Shown here: piece by piece, positions 1-6,169 of the stretch
Position numbering within the stretch: position 1 is the first letter of the stretch
Layout: each line of letters begins with the position of its first letter
NCBI GenBank assembly: GCA_020025415.1
Contig: JAHHSB010000036.1
Span: forward strand, 1-9,957
DNA: 9,957 bases
Direction: 5' to 3'
DNA from: Oscillibacter sp.
Lineage (GTDB): Bacteria > Bacillota > Clostridia > Oscillospirales > Oscillospiraceae
Position numbers and translations under genes: made by a program
Notes under the pieces: model-generated
Database searches by the model: none
What the model saw: the letters and a program-made list of their open reading frames with translations, nothing else
Told to the model about the DNA's origin: nothing

Positions 1-1
1 G

Positions 2-499
2 TACTGCCTGTGCATGAATGAGGATCTGACGATCTCCCACGGGGATTTTTATGTGCTGCTGTGCGCGTTCTGCTTCTCGGCCCACATTCTCATCATCGAT
101 CATTTCGCCCAGAAGGTGGACAGCGTGGAGCTCTCCTGCGTCCAGTTCCTGGTGGCCGCCGTGCTTTCCTCCGTGGGCATGGTAGCCGCGGAGACGCCCT
201 CTGCCCAGGGGCTGCTGCTGTGCCTGGGCCCCATTCTGTACGTGGGCATCTTCTCCAGCGGCGTGGCCTATACCCTTCAGATCGTAGCGCAGAAGAATTC
301 CAATCCCACGGTGATCTCCCTGCTGTTGAGCCTGGAGTCGGTATTTGCCACTCTGGCCGGTGCCCTGATCCTGAAAGACCAGATGTCCGGGCGGGAGTAC
401 CTGGGCTGCGTGCTGATGCTCGTGGCTGTGGTGCTGGCCCAGCTGCCCGGACGGGAGAAGGCGGGGCAGTCCCGGAAAGAGCCGGTCCGGGAAGGGTAA
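2..499 (+). CDS. EamA/DMT-family transporter, C-terminal part (5' end outside window)
   Basis: The reading frame is open from the left edge to a TAA at 497-499, giving 165 residues of a protein whose start lies outside the window. It shows about five hydrophobic segments in the pattern of the second EamA repeat of drug/metabolite-superfamily exporters: LLCAFCFSAHILIIDHF, FLVAAVLSSVGMVA, ILYVGIFSSGVAYTLQ, a helix in VISLLLSLESVFATLAGALI, and YLGCVLMLVAVVLAQL. The stretch with SGVAYTLQ, then N-P-T-V, then S-LES-VFA and a basic polar tail is typical of EamA proteins (family knowledge). It ends in a charged Arg/Lys/Glu-rich cytoplasmic tail. The substrate cannot be read from sequence; relatives export amino acids or metabolites across the inner membrane. 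No terminator was seen after the stop, and the next gene has its own promoter. Confidence 0.88.
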   Translation, partial: YCLCMNEDLTISHGDFYVLLCAFCFSAHILIIDHFAQKVDSVELSCVQFLVAAVLSSVGMVAAETPSAQGLLLCLGPILYVGIFSSGVAYTLQIVAQKNSNPTVISLLLSLESVFATLAGALILKDQMSGREYLGCVLMLVAVVLAQLPGREKAGQSRKEPVREG

Positions 500-514
500 A
501 GGGGCATTTAACGG

Positions 515-544
515 TTGAACAATGCCGCTTTGCCGTGGTATAAT
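515..544 (+). promoter_or_regulatory. Sigma-A-type promoter for tagA-tmk
   Basis: A TTGAAC -35 box (515-520) and a perfect TATAAT -10 box (539-544) are separated by 18 bases. They lie in the only intergenic gap before the tagA-like gene, so transcription would start near 551. The -35 differs from consensus at one base and the spacer is one base over the optimum. It probably drives the two-gene unit at 588-1972. It sits just after the transporter stop, with no intervening terminator seen. Confidence 0.75.
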
Positions 545-587
545 AACAAACTGAACAAATATGCACGGAGATTAGCGAGGTGTTTTC

Positions 588-1304
588 ATGCGCATTGATG
601 TGTTAGGCGTCGGTTTCGACAACCTGACCATGGATGAGGCAGTGGCGGAAGGGCTGCGCCTGTTGGACGAGGATGGGATGCACTATGTGGTCACGCCCAA
701 CCCCGAGATCGTGGAGGTATGCCGGGAAAATCCGGCGGCCATGGAAGCGGTCAACGGCGCGGACCTGGTTTTGGCGGATGGCATCGGAATTATCAAAGGG
801 GCAGCCATGCTGGGCACGCCCCTGAAAGACCGGGTGCCGGGCATTGAATTTGCCTCCCGCCTGATGGCGCGTATGGCACAGGAGGGCCGCTCTTTGTATC
901 TGCTGGGCGCCAAGCCCGGTGTGGCGGATCTGGCTGGAAAGAAGCTGCAGGAAAAATATCCGGGGCTGGTGATCGCCGGCACCCATGACGGTTATTTTCA
1001 AGAGGACGGTCCCGTGATGGAGGAGATCCGCCAAAGCGGGGCAGAGGCTGTGTTTGTCTGCTTGGGTGCGCCCAAGCAGGAGCTGTGGATTCGCCGCAAC
1101 GGCGCAGATACCGGCGCGCACCTGCTCTGCGGTCTGGGCGGCAGCTTGGATGTGTTTGCCGGCGTGGTGCAGCGGGCGCCCAAGTTTTGGTCCGAGCACG
1201 GACTGGAGTGGTTTTACCGCCTGTGCAAGGAGCCCCGGCGCATCGGTCGCATGATGAAGCTGCCTGTGTTTTTGGTCCATGTGCGCCAAAGGAGAGCAAA
1301 ATGA
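588..1304 (+). CDS. tagA: WecG/TagA/CpsF-family glycosyltransferase
   Basis: This 238-residue protein matches the usual size of the GT26 family. The characterised TagA enzyme transfers N-acetylmannosamine from UDP-ManNAc to undecaprenyl-PP-GlcNAc at the inner membrane face, the committed step of wall teichoic acid linkage-unit synthesis. Visible family motifs are TPNPE (36-40), L-ADGIG (62-67, with Asp64 aligning by eye with the proposed catalytic Asp), RVPG (82-85), YLLGAKPG (104-111), LGAPKQE (159-165), GGSLDVFAG (184-192), and the C-terminal RAPKFW-EH-LEWFYRL-EPRR (196-218). That last region corresponds to the appendage reported to aid membrane docking. The ATG follows GCGAGG at 575-580. 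Its TGA overlaps the ATG of the next gene, so the two are probably translationally coupled. No other teichoic acid or capsule genes are in view, so the actual polymer is unknown; the symbol is a family-level call. Confidence 0.88.
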   Translation: MRIDVLGVGFDNLTMDEAVAEGLRLLDEDGMHYVVTPNPEIVEVCRENPAAMEAVNGADLVLADGIGIIKGAAMLGTPLKDRVPGIEFASRLMARMAQEGRSLYLLGAKPGVADLAGKKLQEKYPGLVIAGTHDGYFQEDGPVMEEIRQSGAEAVFVCLGAPKQELWIRRNGADTGAHLLCGLGGSLDVFAGVVQRAPKFWSEHGLEWFYRLCKEPRRIGRMMKLPVFLVHVRQRRAK

Positions 1305-1972
1305 TGAAGCAGGGAAAAGTGATCGTATTGGAAGGGACAGACGGTTCGGGAAAAACTACCCAGGCCCGGCTGCTGTGCCGCCGCCTGGAAGAAGAGGATA
1401 TCCCCTATCGGGAGATCGATTTTCCCCGCTACGGCAACCCCTTTGCCGAACCCGCCCGGCTGTACCTCCACGGGGCGCTGGGCAATCACCCCGGAGACGT
1501 GAATGCCTATGCCGCTTCCACCATGTATGCCATTGATCGCTATGCCTCTTATAAAGAGGATTGGGGCGATTTTTACGAACAGGGCGGGCTGGTGATCGCC
1601 AACCGCTATACCACATCCAATGCCGTTCACCAGGCGTCCAAGCTGCCGCCTGAAGATCGGCGGGCGTTTTTGGACTGGCTCTTTGATCTGGAATACCGGC
1701 GGCTGGGGCTGCCTGCGCCGGATCTGGTGCTTTATCTGGATATGCCCACAGACATTACCAGCCGGATGCTGCGGGGCCGGGAAGCGGCCACCGGCACCCA
1801 GGCAGACATTCACGAGCAGGACGCAGCGTATCTGCAGCGCTGCCGGGACAATGCCGGGGAAGTGGCCCGGCTGTGCGGATGGGCCGTGATCCACTGCGCC
1901 CGGGATGGCGCTCCCCGCGGGGTGGAGGAGATCCACCAGGAACTCTATCAAAAGGTTTTAACTTTACTGTAA
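1301..1972 (+). CDS. tmk: Thymidylate kinase (dTMP kinase), divergent clostridial type
   Basis: Predicted to phosphorylate dTMP to dTDP with ATP in the cytoplasm. The open frame extends upstream, but AAAGGAG at 1288-1294 selects ATG 1301 (or the adjacent ATG 1304) and gives 223 residues, normal for the family. Motifs: P-loop EGTDGSGKTT (11-20), DFPRYGNP (40-47), AASTMYAIDRYAS (71-83), the NRYTTSNAVHQASKL block (101-115), PAPDLVLYLDMP (138-149), and a lid with Arg158/Arg160 followed by DIHEQD (169-174). The FPRY, RYTTSNAVHQ and DIHE signatures are unlike Escherichia coli Tmk, which carries REPGG and DRH motifs. They recall a separate branch that is also similar to deoxynucleoside kinases. Asn101 stands where many kinases of this fold have Asp before Arg. 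dTMP kinase is the best call; another deoxynucleotide kinase activity is possible. Its ATG overlaps the tagA stop by four bases. Confidence 0.85.
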   Translation: MMKQGKVIVLEGTDGSGKTTQARLLCRRLEEEDIPYREIDFPRYGNPFAEPARLYLHGALGNHPGDVNAYAASTMYAIDRYASYKEDWGDFYEQGGLVIANRYTTSNAVHQASKLPPEDRRAFLDWLFDLEYRRLGLPAPDLVLYLDMPTDITSRMLRGREAATGTQADIHEQDAAYLQRCRDNAGEVARLCGWAVIHCARDGAPRGVEEIHQELYQKVLTLL

Positions 1973-2000
1973 GCGGCTTGTCCGGTATTTCTGCCGGCAA

Positions 2001-2023
2001 AATGGGACGCAGAGCGTCCCATT
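2001..2023. terminator. Perfect inverted repeat between convergent genes, likely terminator
   Basis: AATGGGACGC (2001-2010) and GCGTCCCATT (2014-2023) form a perfect 10-bp stem with an AGA loop. It sits 28 bases after the tmk stop and 17 bases after the stop of the minus-strand gene. Read on the minus strand the stem runs into TTTT then GCC, a short U-tract. Read on the plus strand no U-tract follows. It is therefore best placed as the terminator of the small minus-strand gene, perhaps also slowing transcription from tmk. Confidence 0.6.
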
Positions 2024-2040
2024 CCGCCGAGGCTCAGCTT

Positions 2041-2181
2041 TCAGCAGCAGCAGTTGTTGTTGCCGCAGTTGTTGCCACATCCGCAGCCGCCGTTGTTGCC
2101 GCCGCAGCAGCAGCACAGAACCAGAACGATAATGATGATCCACCACAGGCAGGAGCAGTCATTTCCGGAACCAAAGCACAT
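2041..2181 (-). CDS. 46-residue Cys/Gly/Asn-rich small protein with one hydrophobic segment
   Basis: On the minus strand an ATG at 2181-2179 opens a 46-codon frame ending in TGA at 2043-2041. The order is a polar N-terminus (MCFGSGNDCSC), a hydrophobic helix LWWIIIIVLVL (12-22), a run of four Cys (23-26), a GGNNGGCGCGNNCGNNN tail (27-43) and a final CCC. Thirteen of 46 residues are Cys. GTGAGGTGA lies 6 bases upstream of the ATG, a strong ribosome site, and the stop is followed by a perfect inverted repeat. These three signals in register argue for a real gene. It runs against tmk and divergently from mltG. I recall similar short W-W-I-I-I-I then Cys/Gly/Asn proteins in Clostridia, but no family name or function. 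Its form suggests a membrane-anchored, disulfide-rich or metal-binding micro-protein; a spore or envelope role is only inference. Confidence 0.75.
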   Translation of the reverse strand: MCFGSGNDCSCLWWIIIIVLVLCCCCGGNNGGCGCGNNCGNNNCCC

Positions 2182-2187
2182 ATTTTT

Positions 2188-2196
2188 TCACCTCAC
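2188..2196 (-). promoter_or_regulatory. Ribosome binding site that supports the small minus-strand gene
   Basis: The minus strand reads GTGAGGTGA here, sharing seven consecutive bases with the ideal AGGAGGTGA. It is followed by AAAAAT and then the ATG at 2181. A site this good at ideal spacing is the main reason to accept the 46-codon frame as a gene and to fix its start. Confidence 0.75.
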
Positions 2197-2212
2197 TTGT
2201 GTTTCTTTGACC

Positions 2213-2221
2213 TATTCTATG
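2213..2221 (-). promoter_or_regulatory. Possible -10 element for the small minus-strand gene
   Basis: The minus strand reads CATAGAATA. It contains TAGAAT, one base from the sigma-A TATAAT, and also fits the CATAnnnTA pattern of mother-cell sporulation sigma factors E and K. It lies about 31 bases upstream of the ATG, a reasonable leader length. No convincing -35 was found for either class: the hexamer 17 bases upstream is TTTCCT. The sigma-factor assignment is open. Confidence 0.3.
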
Positions 2222-2261
2222 ACCCGAAATATCCCAAGGAAACTTGACCACCAAAAAAATC

Positions 2262-2297
2262 TCGCCCCGGGCTCCGGAATCGCGCCGGAGCGGGCGG
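2262..2297. other. GC-rich hairpin in the leader region of mltG
   Basis: GCTCCGG (2271-2277) and CCGGAGC (2285-2291) form a perfect 7-bp stem with an AATCGCG loop. It can extend by CCC/GGG after a two-base bulge (2266-2268 with 2292-2294). It lies 37 bases upstream of the mltG ATG. On the plus strand no T-run follows, so it is not a normal terminator for that direction. On the minus strand it is followed, after about 10 bases, by seven T. It could be a leader structure affecting mltG expression, or a boundary element against minus-strand read-through. I could not assign a clear mltG promoter; TTGACC at 2207-2212 and at 2244-2249 both lack good -10 partners. Confidence 0.4.
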
Positions 2298-2328
2298 CGG
2301 GAGCTGTCTAAAGTACAAAGGAGGATCT

Positions 2329-3471
2329 ATGGCTGACTATAAAAATCAGGAAACCGCCAGTTGGGATTCCGAGAAGGTGCGCAGCAGAAGCAGGCAGCAG
2401 ACCACCCCAACGCGGCGCAAAGGGCGCAAGCGCTTCCCGGTGTTTCGCTACGTGCTGTTTGTCGTGGTAGTGTCCGCGATCCTGGCCGGTATCGGCTGGC
2501 TGCTGCTCAATGATCTGTGCTCGCTCAACAAGCCCGATGCGGAGGCGACGATCGAGATCACCTCGGAAGATACCATGGGTACCATTGCCGACAAGCTCAA
2601 AGACGCGGGGCTGATCGAATATAAGTGGTTCTTCCACCTGTTTGCTGCTATCTCCGATGCCAAGGAGAAGATCGGCATCGGCACTTATGAGCTCAACAGC
2701 GATATGGACTACCGGGCGCTGATCATCTCCATGCGCAATGGCTCCGGCAATCTGAACGACGGTACGGTAACCGTTACGATACCGGAGGGCTATACCGTTA
2801 GCAAGACCATCTCTCTGCTGGCCAGCAAGGGCGTCAACACGGAGGAGAAGCTGCTGGAAGCCGCCAAGACCGCCGATTTTGACTACGAGTTTATCGACAA
2901 CCGCTCCGAGGACCTTTCCCGGCTGGAGGGGTACCTCTTCCCGGACACCTACGAGTTCTACCTGAATGAGGATCCTACTTCCGCTTTGAACCGCCTGCTG
3001 AGCAACTTCAAAAACAAAATGACCGATAAGATCATGGATAAGGTGAACGCCTCCGGCTACAGCCTCGGTGAGATCATCACCATCGCCGCGTTGATCGAGA
3101 AGGAGACCGACGGCGCTGACCAGGCCAATATCGCCTCCGTCATCTATAACCGTCTGGAAGGTCCCGGAGACAAGGGCGGCACCTATGGCCTGCTGCAGAT
3201 CGATGCTGCGCTGCTCTATGCCCTGCCGGATCACAAGGGGCCCATTACCAGCGAGGACATGAAAGTGGACTCCAAGTATAACCTTTATAAGTACGAGGGG
3301 CTGCCTCCCACGCCCATCGCCAACCCGGGCATGGCCTCCATCGAGGCGGCGCTGAATCCGGCGGGTACTAATTACTACTATTACGCTTTGGGCAAAAATG
3401 GGAAGCATCACTTCTTTGCCACGCTGTCCGAGCATAACGCCTTTGTCAACAGCAGCGAATATGGCGGATAA
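2329..3471 (+). CDS. mltG: Endolytic murein transglycosylase MltG (YceG-like)
   Basis: MltG cuts nascent peptidoglycan strands at the outer face of the membrane and is thought to set glycan length. The 380-residue protein has a basic, disordered cytoplasmic N-terminus (1-40), one membrane segment (about 41-62), a LysM-like domain (about 73-140), and the YceG catalytic domain. Motifs seen: IPEGYT (151-156), LEGYLFPDTYEF (199-210), ALIEKET (254-260, where Glu257 aligns with the catalytic Glu218 of E. coli MltG), LLQIDAALLYAL (288-299), YNLYKYEGLPPTPIANPGMA (317-336), ASIEAALNPA (336-345), and HFFATLSEHNAF (361-372). AAAGGAGGAT at 2317-2326 selects ATG 2329. It overlaps the next gene by 11 bases. 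In B. subtilis the orthologue yrrL also sits just upstream of U32-family genes. Confidence 0.95.
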   Translation: MADYKNQETASWDSEKVRSRSRQQTTPTRRKGRKRFPVFRYVLFVVVVSAILAGIGWLLLNDLCSLNKPDAEATIEITSEDTMGTIADKLKDAGLIEYKWFFHLFAAISDAKEKIGIGTYELNSDMDYRALIISMRNGSGNLNDGTVTVTIPEGYTVSKTISLLASKGVNTEEKLLEAAKTADFDYEFIDNRSEDLSRLEGYLFPDTYEFYLNEDPTSALNRLLSNFKNKMTDKIMDKVNASGYSLGEIITIAALIEKETDGADQANIASVIYNRLEGPGDKGGTYGLLQIDAALLYALPDHKGPITSEDMKVDSKYNLYKYEGLPPTPIANPGMASIEAALNPAGTNYYYYALGKNGKHHFFATLSEHNAFVNSSEYGG

Positions 3472-4687
3472 ACTGCAAAAGCCGGAACTGCTGGCCCCGG
3501 CGGGGGATATGGAGCGGCTGCGCATGGCGGTGCTTTACGGGGCCGACGCCGTGTATCTGGCGGGCACCAGCTTCGGGATGCGCTCCTTTGCTGGTAACTT
3601 TACCGATGAGGAGCTGCCCGATGCGGTGCGCTTTGCCCACGATCACGGGGTGCGGGTCCACTGCACGGTGAACACCCTGCCCCGCAACGGGGAGCTGGAA
3701 CAACTGCCCGCCCACCTGGAGCAGATGGAAGCCGCCGGGGTGGATGCCCTGATCTGCGCGGATCTGGGCGTGTTTGACCTGGCAGGGAAGTACGCTCCCC
3801 ATTGCCAGCGTCACGTCAGCACTCAGGCAGGCGTGACCAACTACGCTGCAGCCCGGAGCTGGTATGACCTGGGTGCCTCCCGGGTGATCCTGGCCCGGGA
3901 GCTCAGTTTGGAGGAGATCCGGGAGATCCGGGCCAAGACGCCGCCGGAGCTGGAACTGGAGGCCTTTGTCCACGGCGCCATGTGCGTGAGCTTTTCCGGC
4001 CGCTGCCTCCTGTCCAACTACATGACCGGCCGGGATTCCAACCGGGGCGCCTGCGCCCAGCCCTGCCGCTATCAGTACGCCCTGGTAGAGGAAAAGCGTC
4101 CCGGGGAGTACTGGCCCGTATTCGAAGACGAAAAGGGCACTTACATCATGAATTCCCGGGATATGTGCATGATCGACCATCTGGACGACCTGGTGGACGC
4201 GGGCCTGAGCAGCCTGAAGATCGAGGGGCGGGCCAAATCCGCCTATTATGCCGCCATCGTGACCGGCGCCTATCGCCACTGCCTGAATGCAGCGGCGGCC
4301 GGTGTGCCGGCAGACCCCGTCTGGCGGAACGAGGTGGAGCATGTGAGCCACCGTCATTACTGCCCAGGCTTTTACTACGGGGAGCCCGGGCAGTATTATG
4401 AAAATTCCCGCTATATCCGCCAGTGGCAGGTGGCCGCCGTGGTCACCGCCTGCGACGAGGCAGGAAATGCCATCCTTTCTCTGCGCAATAAATTCCATCT
4501 GGGCGACCAGCTGGAGCTGGTGGGGCCAGATGTAAAGCCAATTTCCTTTGCAGCTGAAGAAATTCGGGATTTGGATGGACTTCCGCTGGAAGAGCCCCGG
4601 AACCCCCAAATGTTGTTCCAAATGAAGCTGCCCTGTGCCGTTCCCGCCTACTCCCTGATCCGGAAAAGCGTGAACCTGTCAGCTTAA
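3461..4687 (+). CDS. U32-family protein, tRNA U34 hydroxylation (TrhP/YegQ) type
   Basis: The frame is open upstream, but homology begins at KPELLAPAGDMERLR, so ATG 3461 is chosen (408 residues). It overlaps the mltG stop by 11 bases and has almost no ribosome site, suggesting coupling to mltG translation. Motifs: PELLAPAGD (8-16), YGADAVYLAG (26-35), the U32 signature EAFVHGAMC-SGRCLLS (167-185), GRDSNRGACAQPCRY (190-204), MNSRDMCMIDHL (230-241) and LSSLKIEGRAKS (249-260). Cys175, 182, 198 and 202 are placed as expected for the Fe-S ligands found in this superfamily. Although named peptidases, YegQ/TrhP proteins form 5-hydroxyuridine at tRNA position 34 using prephenate (family knowledge). 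Length and motifs fit YrrO/TrhP2 best; the shorter YrrN/TrhP1 partner seen in Bacillus is absent here. The role in tRNA modification is inferred. Confidence 0.87.
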   Translation: MADKLQKPELLAPAGDMERLRMAVLYGADAVYLAGTSFGMRSFAGNFTDEELPDAVRFAHDHGVRVHCTVNTLPRNGELEQLPAHLEQMEAAGVDALICADLGVFDLAGKYAPHCQRHVSTQAGVTNYAAARSWYDLGASRVILARELSLEEIREIRAKTPPELELEAFVHGAMCVSFSGRCLLSNYMTGRDSNRGACAQPCRYQYALVEEKRPGEYWPVFEDEKGTYIMNSRDMCMIDHLDDLVDAGLSSLKIEGRAKSAYYAAIVTGAYRHCLNAAAAGVPADPVWRNEVEHVSHRHYCPGFYYGEPGQYYENSRYIRQWQVAAVVTACDEAGNAILSLRNKFHLGDQLELVGPDVKPISFAAEEIRDLDGLPLEEPRNPQMLFQMKLPCAVPAYSLIRKSVNLSA

Positions 4688-4702
4688 AAAAGGAGAAAAC
4701 TT

Positions 4703-6100
4703 ATGAATGCGGATGTTGTGATTATCGGCGCCGGTCCTTCTGGTATCTTTACCGCCCTGGAACTGCTGCGCAAGGGCAGCAAAAAGAAGATCATCATGGT
4801 GGAAAAGGGGCAGAGCGTGGAAAACCGCCACTGCCCCAAGGATAAGACCCGCAAGTGCATGAACTGCAAACCCTTCTGCCATATCACCACCGGCTTCTCC
4901 GGCGCCGGAGCCTTTTCCGACGGCAAGCTCTCGCTGAGCTATGAGGTCGGCGGTGACCTGCCCACTCTGATCGGGGAAGATCTGGTGCAGGAGACCATCC
5001 ACTACGCCGACCAGATCTATCTGGAATTCGGCGCGGATACTCATATCGAGGGCCTGGAGCACGAGGAAGAGCGCAAAGAGATCCGCAAGCGTGCCATCCA
5101 GGCGGGGCTGAAGCTGGTGGACTGCCCCATCCGCCACATGGGCACGGAGAAGGCCCAGCAAATCTACCTGGCCATCGAGCGCTATCTCCAGGAAAACGGG
5201 GTGGAGCTGCTCTTTGGCCACGAGTGCCAGAATCTGATCCTCAAAGACGGCGTCTGCGAGGGCGTGACCATCTTTGACGGCAAGCAGGAGTTTGAGATCT
5301 ATGCGCCCCATACAGTGGTGGCTACCGGCCGCCGGGGAGCCGACTGGCTGGAGAAGCTCTGCGCCGAGCATAATATCGCCCACGCTCCCGGCACCGTGGA
5401 TATCGGTGTCCGGGTGGAGGTGCGCAATGAGATCATGGAGACGGTGAACCGGGTGCTCTATGAGTCCAAGCTGGTGGGCTATCCCAAGCCTTTCAAAAAC
5501 AAGGTGCGCACCTTCTGCCAGAATCCCGGCGGCTTCGTTAGCCAGGAGAATTACGATAACAATCTGGCGGTGGTGAATGGCCACTCCTATAAGGATTTCA
5601 AGAGCGACAATACCAACCTGGCCATTTTGTGCTCTCATAACTTCAGCATCCCCTTCAACCAGCCCATCGCCTATGCCCAGAAGGTGGGCGAGCTGACCAA
5701 TATGCTGGCTAACGGCCAGATCCTGGTTCAGCGCTTTGGCGATATCCTGGACGGCAAGCGCACCTGGCAGAAGGAGCTGTCCCAGTCCAACCTGCGGCCC
5801 ACGCTGCCGGACGCCGTGGCGGGCGACATCACCGCCGCCATGCCTTACCGGGCCATGGTGAACATCATCGGATTTATCCAGGCCATGGACTATGTGGTGC
5901 CGGGCTTTGCCTCCAATGAGACGCTGCTGTATTCTCCCGAGCTGAAGTTCTACTCCAACCGGGTGAAAATGGATACGGATTTCAACACCAACCTCCGGGG
6001 CCTGCACTGCCTGGGCGACTCCTCCGGCTGGACCCGTGGATTGATGATGGCCTCCGTTATGGGCGTGCTGATGGGCCGCAAGCTGGCGGAAGAGGAATAA
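4703..6100 (+). CDS. FAD-dependent oxidoreductase, COG2509 type
   Basis: This 465-residue flavoprotein starts with a dinucleotide-binding motif VVIIGAGPSG (5-14), then VEKG (33-36). A Cys cluster follows, C44-x7-C52-x2-C55-x3-C59, directly before TTGFSGAGAFSDGKL (62-76). VVATGRRGADWL (205-216) and the C-terminal CLGDSSGWTRGLMMASVMG (436-454) complete the two-part FAD site. These features fit the uncharacterised FAD-dependent dehydrogenases of COG2509. The substrate is not known for the family. The four early cysteines could bind a metal or Fe-S centre; that is inference. AAAAAAGGAG at 4686-4695 fixes ATG 4703, 15 bases after the U32 gene, so the two are almost certainly co-transcribed. A redox role supporting the U32 protein is possible but unsupported beyond context. 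No clear terminator follows; a new promoter starts 34 bases later. Confidence 0.85.
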   Translation: MNADVVIIGAGPSGIFTALELLRKGSKKKIIMVEKGQSVENRHCPKDKTRKCMNCKPFCHITTGFSGAGAFSDGKLSLSYEVGGDLPTLIGEDLVQETIHYADQIYLEFGADTHIEGLEHEEERKEIRKRAIQAGLKLVDCPIRHMGTEKAQQIYLAIERYLQENGVELLFGHECQNLILKDGVCEGVTIFDGKQEFEIYAPHTVVATGRRGADWLEKLCAEHNIAHAPGTVDIGVRVEVRNEIMETVNRVLYESKLVGYPKPFKNKVRTFCQNPGGFVSQENYDNNLAVVNGHSYKDFKSDNTNLAILCSHNFSIPFNQPIAYAQKVGELTNMLANGQILVQRFGDILDGKRTWQKELSQSNLRPTLPDAVAGDITAAMPYRAMVNIIGFIQAMDYVVPGFASNETLLYSPELKFYSNRVKMDTDFNTNLRGLHCLGDSSGWTRGLMMASVMGVLMGRKLAEEE

Positions 6101-6134
6101 GCCTTAAAATCCCCGAAAATCGGACAGAAAGCCG

Positions 6135-6162
6135 TTGACAAATCCTATAAAAAAGCTATAAT
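6135..6162 (+). promoter_or_regulatory. Consensus sigma-A promoter for the alaS leader
   Basis: TTGACA (6135-6140) and TATAAT (6157-6162) are both perfect, with a 16-base spacer. Transcription would begin near 6169-6170, immediately before the T-box leader. Such a strong promoter suits a gene whose output is limited by a downstream transcription switch. Confidence 0.85.
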
Positions 6163-6169
6163 AACTTTG

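Noticed and set aside
1085..1300. Longer thymidylate kinase start inside tagA
   Set aside because: The extra residues are Arg-rich shadow sequence of tagA. AAAGGAG at 1288-1294 and the P-loop position fit ATG 1301.
2041..2116. CAG and TTG triplet runs that look like a microsatellite
   Set aside because: They read as Cys and Asn codons of the 46-residue protein, interrupted at functionally sensible points, so a coding explanation is better.
1873..2247. Plus-strand frame with a long Ala/Val-rich stretch
   Set aside because: The Ala/Val run is simply the complement of the Cys/Asn/Gly codons of the minus-strand small gene, and the frame lacks a ribosome site.
2308..3525. Minus-strand open frame of 405 codons opposite mltG
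   Set aside because: The plus strand has all MltG motifs and a strong ribosome site. The antisense product has the His/Gln/Val/Gly-rich composition typical of shadow frames.
3446..4621. Minus-strand open frame of 391 codons opposite the U32 gene
   Set aside because: The U32 signature and Cys ligands are on the plus strand; the antisense frame has no family features.
4679..6007. Minus-strand open frame of 442 codons opposite the FAD oxidoreductase
   Set aside because: It is a shadow produced by GC-rich third positions. The plus strand has a motif-complete flavoprotein with a ribosome site, while the minus frame shows no recognisable motif.
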